Source of the DNA: an uncultured Roseburia sp.
Lineage (GTDB): Bacteria; Bacillota; Clostridia; Lachnospirales; Lachnospiraceae
Assembly (NCBI GenBank): GCA_910587865.1
Contig: CAJUNX010000016.1
Coordinates: 1 to 30,059 of the forward strand
Length of the DNA stretch: 30,059 nucleotides
Direction: 5' to 3'
Translations under genes and position numbers: made by a program
Notes under the pieces: generated by a model
Databases searched by the model: none
What the model saw: the letters and a program-made list of their open reading frames with translations, nothing else
Told to the model about the DNA's origin: nothing
Shown: in pieces, positions 15,525-23,690 of the stretch
Numbering within the stretch: the first letter of the stretch is position 1
Layout of the letters: each line of letters starts with the position of its first letter

Positions 15525-16187
15525 ATGAACAGAACGATTGCAATTGACGGCCCGGCAGGGGCAGGCAAAAGCACGATCGCAAAGCTTTTGGCCAGAAAGC
15601 TTGATCTGATTTATGTGGACACCGGGGCAATGTACCGGGCCATGGCGTATTATTTTCTTTCGCACGGAATCGCTGCGGAGGATGAGGCGGCGGTCGCAGC
15701 GGCATGTCAGGATGTTTCCGTGTCGATCGTCTATGAGAACGGAGAACAGCAGGTGATTTTAAACGGGGAAAACGTAAACGGCGTCATCCGCACCGAGGAG
15801 GTCGGCAATATGGCGTCGGCGACCAGCGCATATCCGGTGGTGAGGGAAAAGCTCGTGGAGCTGCAGCGCCGCCTTGCGGAAAAGACCGCCGTCGTCATGG
15901 ACGGCAGGGATATCGGGACCTGCGTGCTGCCGGACGCCCGGGTGAAGATTTATCTGACCGCCAGCACGGCGGCAAGGGCAGAGCGCAGATATGAGGAGCT
16001 CACCGCAAAGGGAATCGCCTGTGACCGCGACGAAGTGGAACGGGATATCAGGGACCGGGATTACCGCGATATGCACAGGGAGACATCACCGCTTTGTCAG
16101 GCGCCGGACGCAGTTCTTGTGGACAGCTCCGAAATGGGGATTGATGAAGTCGTCGAAACGATTTATAATATAGCTGTTTCGAAGTAA
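15525..16187 (+). CDS. cmk: Cytidylate kinase
   Basis: The 220-residue cytoplasmic enzyme phosphorylates CMP and dCMP with ATP. The P-loop is GPAGAGKST (residues 8-16), followed by YVDTGAMYRA, the nucleotide-binding VVMDGRDIGTCVLPDA and a lid region with RDRDYRDMHRETSPL, all in normal order and length. The start was set at the ATG after GGAGGAATGGAGA; a longer frame runs upstream into the 67-bp repeats and encodes no family sequence. It leads a cmk-ispH-rpsA cluster conserved in Clostridia. Confidence 0.97.
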   Translation: MNRTIAIDGPAGAGKSTIAKLLARKLDLIYVDTGAMYRAMAYYFLSHGIAAEDEAAVAAACQDVSVSIVYENGEQQVILNGENVNGVIRTEEVGNMASATSAYPVVREKLVELQRRLAEKTAVVMDGRDIGTCVLPDARVKIYLTASTAARAERRYEELTAKGIACDRDEVERDIRDRDYRDMHRETSPLCQAPDAVLVDSSEMGIDEVVETIYNIAVSK

Positions 16188-16198
16188 AAAGAGCATGG

Positions 16199-16219
16199 AA
16201 CCGGATCGGATATCCGGTT
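16199..16219 (+). terminator. Hairpin between cmk and ispH
   Basis: AACCGGAT (16199-16206) and ATCCGGTT (16212-16219) form a perfect 8-bp stem with a 5-nt loop, 12 bp after the cmk stop. Only three T follow, so it is at best a partial terminator or an RNA processing/stability element that tunes ispH-rpsA against cmk. Confidence 0.45.
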
Positions 16220-16250
16220 TCTGCGAAAATGCTTAGGCATGGAGGGGACT

Positions 16251-17102
16251 ATGAATATCAGACTGGCCAAAAGCGCCGGATTTTGTTTCGGGGTCAGACG
16301 GGCGGTGGATCTGGTGTATGAGCAGGTGAAAAGCGGAGTTCCGATCTACACGTACGGCCCGATCATTCACAATGAAGAGGTGGTGCGCGATCTGGCGGAG
16401 AAAGGCGTTGTGGTGGTGGAAAGCACCGGGGAGCTTCGCGGACGGCCGAAGGGGATTGTGGTGATACGGGCGCACGGCGTGGAGAAGGGGGTCTGTGAGG
16501 AGATAGAGCGCCTTGGATTTACGGTGGCGGACGCCACCTGTCCGTTTGTCAAAAAGATCCACCGGCTGGTGGAGAGCCGCAGCATGGAGGGTGACCAGAT
16601 CGTGATTGTGGGAGACGGCGCGCATCCGGAGATTAAAGGAATCAGAAGCCGGTCGTCTGCAGATGCGACATATGTGATCCCGGACAGGGAAGAAGCCCTC
16701 AATTTTACCGCGGATCCGGCGAAGAAAGTGTGTGTGGTAGCGCAAACGACATTTAATTACAATAAATTTCAAGAATTAGTTGAAATTATAAGAAAAAAAG
16801 GTTATGATATAATTGTTTTAAATACGATCTGCAATGCTACGGAGGAGCGACAGGCGGAAGCTGCACAGATTGCCAGGCAGGTGGATGCCATGATCGTGAT
16901 CGGCGGCAGGAACAGTTCCAACACGCAGAAACTATTTGAAATATGTAATAACGAATGCAACAATACTTACTATATACAAACTGTAAAGGATCTGAAGATT
17001 GCTGATTTCCGATTTGTCGATAACGTAGGTATTACCGCAGGGGCTTCCACCCCAAACAATATTATTGAGGAGGTTCAAAAGAATGTCAGAAATGAGTTTT
17101 GA
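16251..17102 (+). CDS. ispH: 4-hydroxy-3-methylbut-2-enyl diphosphate reductase
   Basis: The 283-residue iron-sulfur enzyme makes isopentenyl and dimethylallyl diphosphate in the last step of the MEP pathway. The three cluster cysteines are in SAGFCFGVRRAV, DATCPFVKKIH and LNTICNATEERQ. The family motifs YTYGPIIHN, VIRAHGV, VVAQTTFNYNKF and IGGRNSSNTQKL are present, and TAGASTPNNIIEEV closes the protein. The start follows GGAGGGG. Its last 20 bp overlap rpsA. From about 16745 the gene switches to visibly AT-rich codons, and a promoter-like sequence lies inside it (16780-16808). In several Clostridia IspH and S1 are fused; here they are separate frames. Confidence 0.97.
   Translation: MNIRLAKSAGFCFGVRRAVDLVYEQVKSGVPIYTYGPIIHNEEVVRDLAEKGVVVVESTGELRGRPKGIVVIRAHGVEKGVCEEIERLGFTVADATCPFVKKIHRLVESRSMEGDQIVIVGDGAHPEIKGIRSRSSADATYVIPDREEALNFTADPAKKVCVVAQTTFNYNKFQELVEIIRKKGYDIIVLNTICNATEERQAEAAQIARQVDAMIVIGGRNSSNTQKLFEICNNECNNTYYIQTVKDLKIADFRFVDNVGITAGASTPNNIIEEVQKNVRNEF
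16780..16808 (+). promoter_or_regulatory. Possible internal promoter for rpsA within ispH
   Basis: TTGAAA (16780-16785) and TATGAT (16803-16808) are 17 bp apart in an AT-rich patch of an otherwise GC-rich gene. It would give rpsA a transcript independent of cmk and ispH. The residues encoded here are conserved in IspH, so the match may partly reflect coding constraint. Confidence 0.4.
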
Positions 17103-18201
17103 ACAAATGCTGGATGAATCATTTAAAACGATTAGGAATGGAGAGGTTGTTGAGGGTACCGTTATCGATGTAAAACCGGATGAAATCGTCCTGAATATCG
17201 GTTATAAGTCGGATGGAATCATTACGCGTAATGAATATACGAACGAATCCAATGTTGATCTGACTACCCTTGTCTCGGTCGGTGATACCATGGAGACCAA
17301 GGTCATGAAGGTAAACGACGGAGAGGGACAGGTTCTCCTCACCTATAAGCGTCTTGCGGCGGAGAGAGGCAGCAAGAGACTTGAGGAGGCATTTGAGAAT
17401 AAGGAAGTGCTGACCGCAAAGGTGACGCAGGTCTTAGACGGCGGTCTGTGCGTGATGGTGGATGAGACGCGTGTCTTTATCCCGGCGAGTCTGGTATCCG
17501 ATTCCTATGAGAAGGATCTGACAAAATATAAGGATCAGGAGATTGAGTTTGTCATCAGCGAGTTCAATCCGAAGCGCAGAAGAATCATCGGCGACAGAAA
17601 GCAGCTTCTGGTGGCGAGAAAGTTAGAACAGCAGAGAGAGCTCTTTGCGCGGATCAAGATCGGCGACATCATGGAAGGCACGGTGAAGAACGTGACGGAC
17701 TTCGGTGCATTTATCGATCTTGGCGGCGCGGACGGACTGCTGCATATCTCCGAGATGTCCTGGGGAAGAGTCGAAAGCCCGAAGAAGGTCTTTAATGTCG
17801 GCGAGAACGTGCGTGTATTTATCAAGGATATCAATGAGACCAAGATTGCACTCAGCATGAAGTTTCCGGCAGATAATCCCTGGAACGGTGCGTCCGAGAA
17901 GTTTGCGATCGGCAATGTCGTGACAGGACGCGTGGCCAGGATGACCGATTTCGGTGCATTCGTTGAGCTTGCGCCGGGTGTGGATGCTCTGCTCCATGTC
18001 TCTCAGATTGCGAGAGAGCATGTGGAGAAGCCCTCGGACGTATTGAGAGTCGGACAGGAGATTGACGCAAAGATCGTTGACTTTAATGAGGATGACAAGA
18101 AGATCAGCCTTTCGATCAAGGCGCTCCTGGCGGATGCGGAACGTGCAGACGAGGATATCGCGGATGTCGATATCGACGCCATTGCAAATGCAAAAGAATA
18201 G
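17083..18201 (+). CDS. rpsA: 30S ribosomal protein S1-like RNA-binding protein
   Basis: The 372-residue protein contains four S1 (OB-fold) repeats. They begin near GEVVEGTVIDVKPDEIVLNI, KEVLTAKVTQVLDGGLCVMV, GDIMEGTVKNVTDFGAFIDL and GNVVTGRVARMTDFGAFVEL. Repeats three and four have the classic DFGAF and LLHxS motifs. Bacterial S1 proteins bind mRNA at the ribosome; four-repeat Firmicutes forms may be only partly equivalent to the six-repeat E. coli protein. I chose the ATG at 17083, nine bases after GAGGAGGT; an in-frame start at 17065 would sit on that site. The start lies inside the ispH reading frame, so translation is probably coupled. Confidence 0.93.
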   Translation: MSEMSFEQMLDESFKTIRNGEVVEGTVIDVKPDEIVLNIGYKSDGIITRNEYTNESNVDLTTLVSVGDTMETKVMKVNDGEGQVLLTYKRLAAERGSKRLEEAFENKEVLTAKVTQVLDGGLCVMVDETRVFIPASLVSDSYEKDLTKYKDQEIEFVISEFNPKRRRIIGDRKQLLVARKLEQQRELFARIKIGDIMEGTVKNVTDFGAFIDLGGADGLLHISEMSWGRVESPKKVFNVGENVRVFIKDINETKIALSMKFPADNPWNGASEKFAIGNVVTGRVARMTDFGAFVELAPGVDALLHVSQIAREHVEKPSDVLRVGQEIDAKIVDFNEDDKKISLSIKALLADAERADEDIADVDIDAIANAKE

Positions 18202-18239
18202 GCGGCCTGTGTTTCAGCTGCCATAGATCAGATTGAGAG

Positions 18240-18268
18240 ATAGGCTTGCACGGATTGTGGAAGCCTAT
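18240..18268. other. Inverted repeat between rpsA and cheR
   Basis: ATAGGCTT (18240-18247) and AAGCCTAT (18261-18268) form a perfect 8-bp dyad with a 13-nt spacer, 38 bp after the rpsA stop. No T-run follows, so a terminator role is doubtful; an operator or RNA stem before cheR is equally possible. Confidence 0.35.
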
Positions 18269-18300
18269 TATCCGACTATTGTAAACTGGAGGAGACAACC

Positions 18301-19083
18301 ATGCTTGAAACAGACAACTATGAGAAGTTTAAAAAGGACATTCTTTCGCTTGCAAAGATTGATCTGAATGCGTACAAGGAAAAACAGATGCGGCGCAGAA
18401 TCAACACGCTGATTTCCAAAAACGCAATCCGGACGTACGACGAGTATGTGGCGCTGTTAAAGAGGGACAAAGACAAGTTTGAGCAGTTTATCAATTTCCT
18501 CACGATCAACGTCTCTGAGTTCTACCGGAATCCGGATCAGTGGAAGATCCTTGACAAGGAAGTTTTTCCCCGTCTCATTCAGAAGTACGGGCGCAATCTT
18601 AAGGTGTGGAGCGCTGCCTGTTCAACCGGGGATGAGCCATATTCTCTTGTTATGGCGCTCTCGAAACATCTGCCGCTGGCAAATATCAAGATTATCGCGA
18701 CGGATATTGACCGTCAGGTGATCGACACTGCCCGCATGGGTCTGTACAATGAAAAAAGTATCTCCGCAGTGCCGGACGATCTGAAGAAGAAATATTTTAC
18801 AAAAGTGGGATCCTCGTATCAGATTTCGGATGAGATCAAAAGGAGAGTGGAGTTTAAAATCCACGATCTGTTAAAAGATCCCTATCCGTCCGGATGTCAT
18901 CTGATTGTGTGCCGGAATGTCGTGATTTATTTCACGGAGGAGGCAAAGGACGAAATTTATAAGAAATTCCACAAGTCCCTGACGACAGGAGGGATTCTGT
19001 TTATCGGAAGTACCGAGCAGATTATGAATTACCGCGAACTGGGCTTTAACCGCAGCAAATCTTTCTTTTTTGAGAAAGAGTAG
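18301..19083 (+). CDS. cheR: CheR-type protein-glutamate methyltransferase
   Basis: The 260-residue cytoplasmic enzyme transfers methyl groups from S-adenosylmethionine to glutamates of chemoreceptors. The N-terminal helical CheR_N domain includes KEKQMRRRINTLISKNAI. The catalytic domain has NVSEFYRNPDQW, the SAM-binding WSAACSTGDEPYSLVMAL, IIATDID and CRNVVIYF. Length and order are normal. The start follows CTGGAGGAG. It stands apart from other chemotaxis genes here and ends in a strong terminator. Its presence suggests a motile or chemosensory organism, although stand-alone CheR proteins also exist in non-motile Clostridia. Confidence 0.95.
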   Translation: MLETDNYEKFKKDILSLAKIDLNAYKEKQMRRRINTLISKNAIRTYDEYVALLKRDKDKFEQFINFLTINVSEFYRNPDQWKILDKEVFPRLIQKYGRNLKVWSAACSTGDEPYSLVMALSKHLPLANIKIIATDIDRQVIDTARMGLYNEKSISAVPDDLKKKYFTKVGSSYQISDEIKRRVEFKIHDLLKDPYPSGCHLIVCRNVVIYFTEEAKDEIYKKFHKSLTTGGILFIGSTEQIMNYRELGFNRSKSFFFEKE

Positions 19084-19117
19084 ACGGGAAGAAGCCGTCG
19101 GAAAACAGGCATACATA

Positions 19118-19149
19118 AAGGCCGCTGTAGAAATACAGCGGCCTTTTTT
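19118..19149 (+). terminator. Rho-independent terminator of cheR
   Basis: GGCCGCTGTA (19120-19129) pairs perfectly with TACAGCGGCC (19134-19143) around a GAAA tetraloop, followed by six T. It lies 37 bp after the stop codon. Confidence 0.95.
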
Positions 19150-19346
19150 GTGCGACGGGCATGGCGCCGGCCTGTGGGGAAAGTCCGAAAGGGGCGTTTC
19201 TGCCGGCGAACCACGTGGCGGCTCGGGGTATGTGCAGCGGGGGCAGGCGAAGGAAGGGAAACCGAACTTATAACTGACGAGCAGAAGCGCCATACCACTG
19301 GGTCCGGAAGGCGCGGCCTGTTCGGGAGTCGGCGTGTGTCCGGAAG

Positions 19347-20489
19347 TTATGCCGGCGAGCCGGAGGGTTTGGCCCCTCCGGGACCCGGCGGCTTCTGGCG
19401 CAGGATGACATTCAGAAGGTGGCACACGTAGCGGTGCTGCAGATCCGGATCGGAGACAAATGACGTGGACAGCTCAAAAAAAGACTGCCGCTCCCGGACG
19501 GTTCTGCGGAACGCAGGGGTGACGACCTCCTGATACTGGGGGACAAAGATCGCGTGCTTTTTCGTGTAGCAGCTGGAGCGTTTTGCGGGTCTGCGCCTGT
19601 CTTTTTCGATATGGGAGGCCGCGGTTTTTAAGACGGCGCAATCCTCGTCGGGCAGATAATAATAATCTGACGGGCGGTCAAAAAAGAAGCGCAGGGTGTC
19701 GTCGAGAAGGCAGACCCTCAGCACCGCCTGGCTGCCGCCGAACGAGAGATAGCAGTCCCCGTAGCGGCAGGAGACGGGGGCAGGAACCGGGAGCCGGCAG
19801 GAAAGCGTAAAGTAAAGCTCTTTTTTCGGACTCCCGTCCATTGCGGTGTACTCGGCGGCCTCCAGCGATTTCACAGAGAACTCCCCGTCAAAAAGGGCGC
19901 GGTAGGAGAGCACGGGCAGAAGCGCGGGCATGTAGAGGACATCCTCGTAATTGTGCTGCTGTAAGATTTTTTCGGCCTGTTTTGTCGGCTTTTTTATGTA
20001 TTCCCGGTAGACGCGGATCAGCTCTCCCCCCGAAAACAGATCCGCGCGGTCAATGCCGAGAAACGTTTCGATGGATTTCTGTTTGAAATTCGCAAGCCCG
20101 AGGATGTGCCGCAGCTTCGCGGCTTCGCGGTAGAGATCGGTATACGGGTGGGAGGAGAGAGATTCTTCCAAATGAAGAAAATGACATCTTGCCTGAAGAT
20201 AGGGGATGTCAAAGGTGTTTCCGTTGAAGGTGAGCACGGCATCATACTGCTTTAACAATGCGAAAAAAGCGGCGATGACCTCAGCCTCCTGCGCCGGCGT
20301 TTCGGCGAAAAACTGGCGGATGCAGAGAGAATCGTCGTCTCTTGTGGCGCAGCCGATCAGATAGACGGTGCTGCCTTCCCGGGAAAATCCGGTGGTCTCG
20401 ATATCAAAAAAGATCGCGCTCCGGCCGAAGATGCGCGAAATAACGGGATCCGTAAAATTATAAGGAATCGTGTCTGTCCAGGTGATCAT
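19347..20489 (-). CDS. YprB-type ribonuclease H-like 3'-5' exonuclease domain protein
   Basis: The 380-residue protein has DEDD-type exonuclease motifs: SAIFFDIETTGFSREG near the N-terminus (D and E of motif I), VLTFNGNTFDIPYL (motif II) and QHNYEDVLYM (motif III). The remainder is a family-specific C-terminal extension ending in a Pro/Gly-rich tail that reads into a short GC-rich repeat-like region. YprB-like proteins are predicted nucleases; no substrate is known. The ATG at 20489 follows AGAGG at nine bases; an upstream in-frame ATG at 20558 has no site and lacks family sequence. It is transcribed away from the Rnf operon. Confidence 0.85.
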   Translation of the reverse strand: MITWTDTIPYNFTDPVISRIFGRSAIFFDIETTGFSREGSTVYLIGCATRDDDSLCIRQFFAETPAQEAEVIAAFFALLKQYDAVLTFNGNTFDIPYLQARCHFLHLEESLSSHPYTDLYREAAKLRHILGLANFKQKSIETFLGIDRADLFSGGELIRVYREYIKKPTKQAEKILQQHNYEDVLYMPALLPVLSYRALFDGEFSVKSLEAAEYTAMDGSPKKELYFTLSCRLPVPAPVSCRYGDCYLSFGGSQAVLRVCLLDDTLRFFFDRPSDYYYLPDEDCAVLKTAASHIEKDRRRPAKRSSCYTKKHAIFVPQYQEVVTPAFRRTVRERQSFFELSTSFVSDPDLQHRYVCHLLNVILRQKPPGPGGAKPSGSPA

Positions 20490-20613
20490 ATCATAGGTCC
20501 TCTGAGTAAAAAATCGTTTGTGTGCGGCAGCATGACAGCCGCAGCTCTTTGCCCGCATGCCCGTTCTCTGCCTCTTTGGGGCTTTGGTTCCGCGCGCTGC
20601 GAATCATTCCTTA

Positions 20614-20642
20614 AGTATAGCAAAGTATCGAAAAAAATACAA
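20614..20642 (-). promoter_or_regulatory. Promoter of the YprB-type gene
   Basis: On the minus strand TTGTAT (20642-20637) and TATACT (20619-20614) are separated by 17 bp. It stands back to back with the Rnf promoter; the two -35 regions are only about 8 bp apart. The leader is about 120 nt and GC-rich. Confidence 0.6.
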
Positions 20643-20649
20643 AAACTTT

Positions 20650-20678
20650 TTCCTATTTATGTGGATCTGTGATATAAT
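20650..20678 (+). promoter_or_regulatory. Promoter of the rnf operon
   Basis: An extended -10, TGATATAAT (20670-20678), is the clear element. The -35 position 17 bp upstream (TTCCTA, 20650-20655) is poor, as is common with extended -10 promoters. The start codon of rnfC lies 72 bp downstream. Confidence 0.7.
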
Positions 20679-20749
20679 GGAAAGGACGGCTATTCTATAT
20701 TAAAAGACATGGAATACAATACAAATAAGAGAAAGTGGGGCACGAAAAA

Positions 20750-22066
20750 ATGGGTTCAAAAACATTTAAAGGCGGCGTCCATCCTTTTGAAGGAAAGGAG
20801 CTGGCGAAGGATCAGCCGATCGTGGAAGTACTCCCGAAGGGCGATCTGGTCTACCCGCTGTCGCAGCATATCGGCGCACCGGCCAGCCCGATTGTCGCGG
20901 TCGGCGACCGGGTGTTAAAAGGTCAGAAGATCGCGGAAGCAGGCGGGTTTGTGTCGTCTCCGATCTACGCGTCCGCATCCGGTACCGTGAAGGCGATTGA
21001 GCCGCGCCGCGTGGCGACCGGCGATATGGTAAAGTCCATCGTCACCGACAACGACGGTACGTTTGAGGAGGCGGAGTACACGCCGTGCGAGGATGTGACA
21101 TCTCTCACCAAAGACGAGATCATCGCGAAGGTAAAGGAGGCCGGTATCGTCGGTATGGGCGGCGCCGGATTCCCGACGCATGTAAAATTATCTCCGAAGG
21201 AGCCGGATAAGATCGAGTACATCATTGCGAACTGTGCGGAATGTGAGCCTTATCTGACCGCGGATTACAGGAGAATGATTGAGAATCCCGAGGAGCTGAT
21301 CGGCGGTATGAAGATTATCCTTCAGCTGTTTGACCATGCGAAGGGGATTCTCGGTATTGAGGACAACAAGCCGGACTGTATCGAAAAACTGACAAAGCTT
21401 GTGGAGAACGAGCCGCGGATCGAGGTCTGTCCGCTGCAGACAAAGTATCCGCAGGGCGGTGAGCGCCAGCTGATCTACGCGGTGACGAAGCGCGCGATCA
21501 ATTCAAAGATGCTACCGGCGGACGCCGGCTGTATCGTGGACAATGTCGAGACGATCATCGCCGTTTACAATGCGGTGAGATTTGGTCATCCGCTTACAAA
21601 CCGTGTGTCGACGATCACGGGGGATGCCGTCGCAAAGCCGGGGAATTTCCTCTATAATATCGGCACGAACTATGCGGAGCTTGTGGAAGCTGCCGGCGGG
21701 TTTCAGACCGAGCCGGAAAAGATGATCTCCGGCGGTCCGATGATGGGATTTGCAATGTTCGGACTGGATGTCCCGACGACAAAGACGTCATCGTCGCTTT
21801 TATGCCTGACAAAGGACGAGGTTTCCGTGACGGAGCCCACGGCCTGCATCAACTGCGGCCGCTGTGTGGAGGCGTGTCCGGAGCTTCTGGTTCCGTCAAG
21901 ACTCGCAAAGTTCGGAGACAACGGACTTTCCGCGGAATTTGAGGCGTGGCACGGGCTGGAGTGTGTCGAGTGCGGCAGCTGCAGTTTTGTCTGCCCGGCG
22001 AAAAAACAGCTGGCACAGTCGATCAAGACGATGAAAAAGCAGGTGCTTGCCGCGAAGCGGAAATAA
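20750..22066 (+). CDS. rnfC: Rnf electron transport complex subunit RnfC
   Basis: The 438-residue peripheral subunit carries the NADH/NAD+ and FMN site and passes electrons between NAD and the membrane part. The glycine-rich motif GMGGAGFPTHVKL is followed by ANCAECEPYLTADYR. Two [4Fe-4S] motifs lie near the C-terminus, CINCGRCVEACPELLVPSRL and CVECGSCSFVCP. The length fits the short clostridial RnfC without the alanine-rich tail of enterobacterial homologues. I start it at the ATG at 20750; a GTG at 20735 is possible, and the ribosome binding site is weak in either case. It is the first gene of the rnfCDGEAB operon. Confidence 0.97.
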   Translation: MGSKTFKGGVHPFEGKELAKDQPIVEVLPKGDLVYPLSQHIGAPASPIVAVGDRVLKGQKIAEAGGFVSSPIYASASGTVKAIEPRRVATGDMVKSIVTDNDGTFEEAEYTPCEDVTSLTKDEIIAKVKEAGIVGMGGAGFPTHVKLSPKEPDKIEYIIANCAECEPYLTADYRRMIENPEELIGGMKIILQLFDHAKGILGIEDNKPDCIEKLTKLVENEPRIEVCPLQTKYPQGGERQLIYAVTKRAINSKMLPADAGCIVDNVETIIAVYNAVRFGHPLTNRVSTITGDAVAKPGNFLYNIGTNYAELVEAAGGFQTEPEKMISGGPMMGFAMFGLDVPTTKTSSSLLCLTKDEVSVTEPTACINCGRCVEACPELLVPSRLAKFGDNGLSAEFEAWHGLECVECGSCSFVCPAKKQLAQSIKTMKKQVLAAKRK

Positions 22067-22120
22067 GGGGACTGACTGAACTTTTACAAACAGAAAACAA
22101 ATAGAGAGAGGTGGATTATC

Positions 22121-23071
22121 GTGAGTGATTTATATCATGTTTCATCATCACCGCACGTGCGTTCCAAGGATACCACAAGCCGTATCATGCTGTATGTGAT
22201 CATCGGGCTGCTTCCGACCAGCCTGTTCGGCATTTACAATTTCGGATTAAAGGCGCTGCTTCTGATCCTTGTGACCATAGCGTCCTGCGTTGTTTCCGAG
22301 TGGGTATTTGACAAGATCGTACATAAGAAAAACACGGTGCCGGATTTCAGCGCTGTTGTGACCGGACTGCTTCTGGCCTTAAATCTTCCGGTTACGCTTC
22401 CGTGGTGGGAGGCCGTGATCGGCGGTGTATTTGCAATTGTAGTTGTAAAGTGCTTATTCGGCGGACTCGGACAGAATTTCATGAACCCGGCGCTCGGCGC
22501 GAGATGTTTTCTTCTGATCGCGTTTGCTGCGGATATGACGAATTTTGTCACCGATACCTATACGGGGCCGACACCGCTTGCCGCGATGAGAAACGGCGAG
22601 GCGGTTGACACGATCAATATGCTGATCGGCCGCATCCCGGGTACGATCGGCGAGACTTCCGTGATTGCGATTTTAATCGGCGCTATCTTTATGATTTTAA
22701 TGGGGGTGATCGATCTGCGCATCCCGGCATCATACATAGTGACGTTTGTCGTGTTTATGCTCCTGTTTTCAGGCCGCGGTTTTGACGGCGCTTATCTCAC
22801 CGCTCAGCTCTGCGGCGGCGGACTGATGCTCGGCGCGTTCTTTATGGCGACCGACTACGTGACATCCCCGATTACGCCGCGCGGCAAGATCGTCTTCGGT
22901 ATCTGCTGCGGTATCTTAACCGGGCTGTTCCGCACGTTCGGCGCGAACGCGGAGGGCGTATCGTTTGCGATTATTTTAAGCAACCTGTTTGTGCCGATGA
23001 TCGAGAAGTACACGGTGCCGCTTGCGTTTGGTAAGGTGCGGGAAGCGAAAAAGCAGGAAGGGGGCAAATAG
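22121..23071 (+). CDS. rnfD: Rnf electron transport complex subunit RnfD
   Basis: The 316-residue integral membrane subunit has about nine to ten hydrophobic helices, for example MLYVIIGLLPTSLFGIYNF and GGVFAIVVVKCLFGGLG. The flavinylation-type motif is YTGPTPLAAM; T151 is the likely residue carrying covalent FMN, by comparison with the NqrB/RnfD family. QNFMNPALGARCF is the family signature. The start is a GTG at 22121 after GAGAGAGGTGG. The stop is followed one base later by the rnfG start, so translation is coupled. Confidence 0.96.
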   Translation: MSDLYHVSSSPHVRSKDTTSRIMLYVIIGLLPTSLFGIYNFGLKALLLILVTIASCVVSEWVFDKIVHKKNTVPDFSAVVTGLLLALNLPVTLPWWEAVIGGVFAIVVVKCLFGGLGQNFMNPALGARCFLLIAFAADMTNFVTDTYTGPTPLAAMRNGEAVDTINMLIGRIPGTIGETSVIAILIGAIFMILMGVIDLRIPASYIVTFVVFMLLFSGRGFDGAYLTAQLCGGGLMLGAFFMATDYVTSPITPRGKIVFGICCGILTGLFRTFGANAEGVSFAIILSNLFVPMIEKYTVPLAFGKVREAKKQEGGK

Positions 23072-23072
23072 A

Positions 23073-23690
23073 ATGAATAAGAAGATTGTACATGACGCTT
23101 TGATTTTATTTGCTTTTACCGCGGTGCTCGGGCTTCTGCTCGGGATTGTATACGGCATCACGAAAGAGCCGATCGAGCGGGTAAATTACGAGAAGACACA
23201 GGCTGCCTACAAGCAGGTATTTGAGAACGCGGAGTCGTTTGAGGCGTACGCGGGATTTGACAAGGCTGCGGCAAACGAGCTGATCGCATCGCTCGGCTAT
23301 GCGGATGAGCTGTTGGACGCGCAGGTGGCGAAGGACGCCTCCGGCAATCCGATCGGATTTGTGCTGACTGTGACGGCAAAGGATGCCAGCCAGTCTACGA
23401 TCACGTTTTCCGTCGGGATTCAGAACGACGGTACGGTGAACGGCTATTCGATCACGTCGATCGCAGAGACGCCGGGTCTTGGCATGAAGGCGCAGGAGGA
23501 GAAGTTCTACAGTCAGTTCCAGGGCAAGCTGGTAGATTCGTTTACGGTTGTAAAATCGGCTCCGGCTGCGGCAAATGAGATCGAATCGATCTCCGGTTCG
23601 ACCATCACCTCAAAAGCGATGGCGAACGGTGTGAATGCGTGTATCGCGTACTTCCAGAATGTACTGGCAGGAGGTGTGACGAATGAATAA
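23073..23690 (+). CDS. rnfG: Rnf electron transport complex subunit RnfG
   Basis: The 205-residue protein has one N-terminal membrane helix (ALILFAFTAVLGLLLGIVYG) and an extracellular FMN-binding domain. The flavinylation motif is SGSTITS (174-180), where the threonine of the S-G-x-T-x-T pattern (T179) receives FMN from ApbE. GLGMKAQEEKFYSQFQGK is a family motif near it. I chose the ATG at 23073 after AGGGGG; an upstream in-frame start lies inside rnfD. Its last 8 bp overlap rnfE. Confidence 0.96.
   Translation: MNKKIVHDALILFAFTAVLGLLLGIVYGITKEPIERVNYEKTQAAYKQVFENAESFEAYAGFDKAAANELIASLGYADELLDAQVAKDASGNPIGFVLTVTAKDASQSTITFSVGIQNDGTVNGYSITSIAETPGLGMKAQEEKFYSQFQGKLVDSFTVVKSAPAAANEIESISGSTITSKAMANGVNACIAYFQNVLAGGVTNE

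Noticed and set aside
18240..18268. Terminator of rpsA
   Set aside because: The stem is perfect, but the spacer is long and no T-run follows; recorded only as an inverted repeat.
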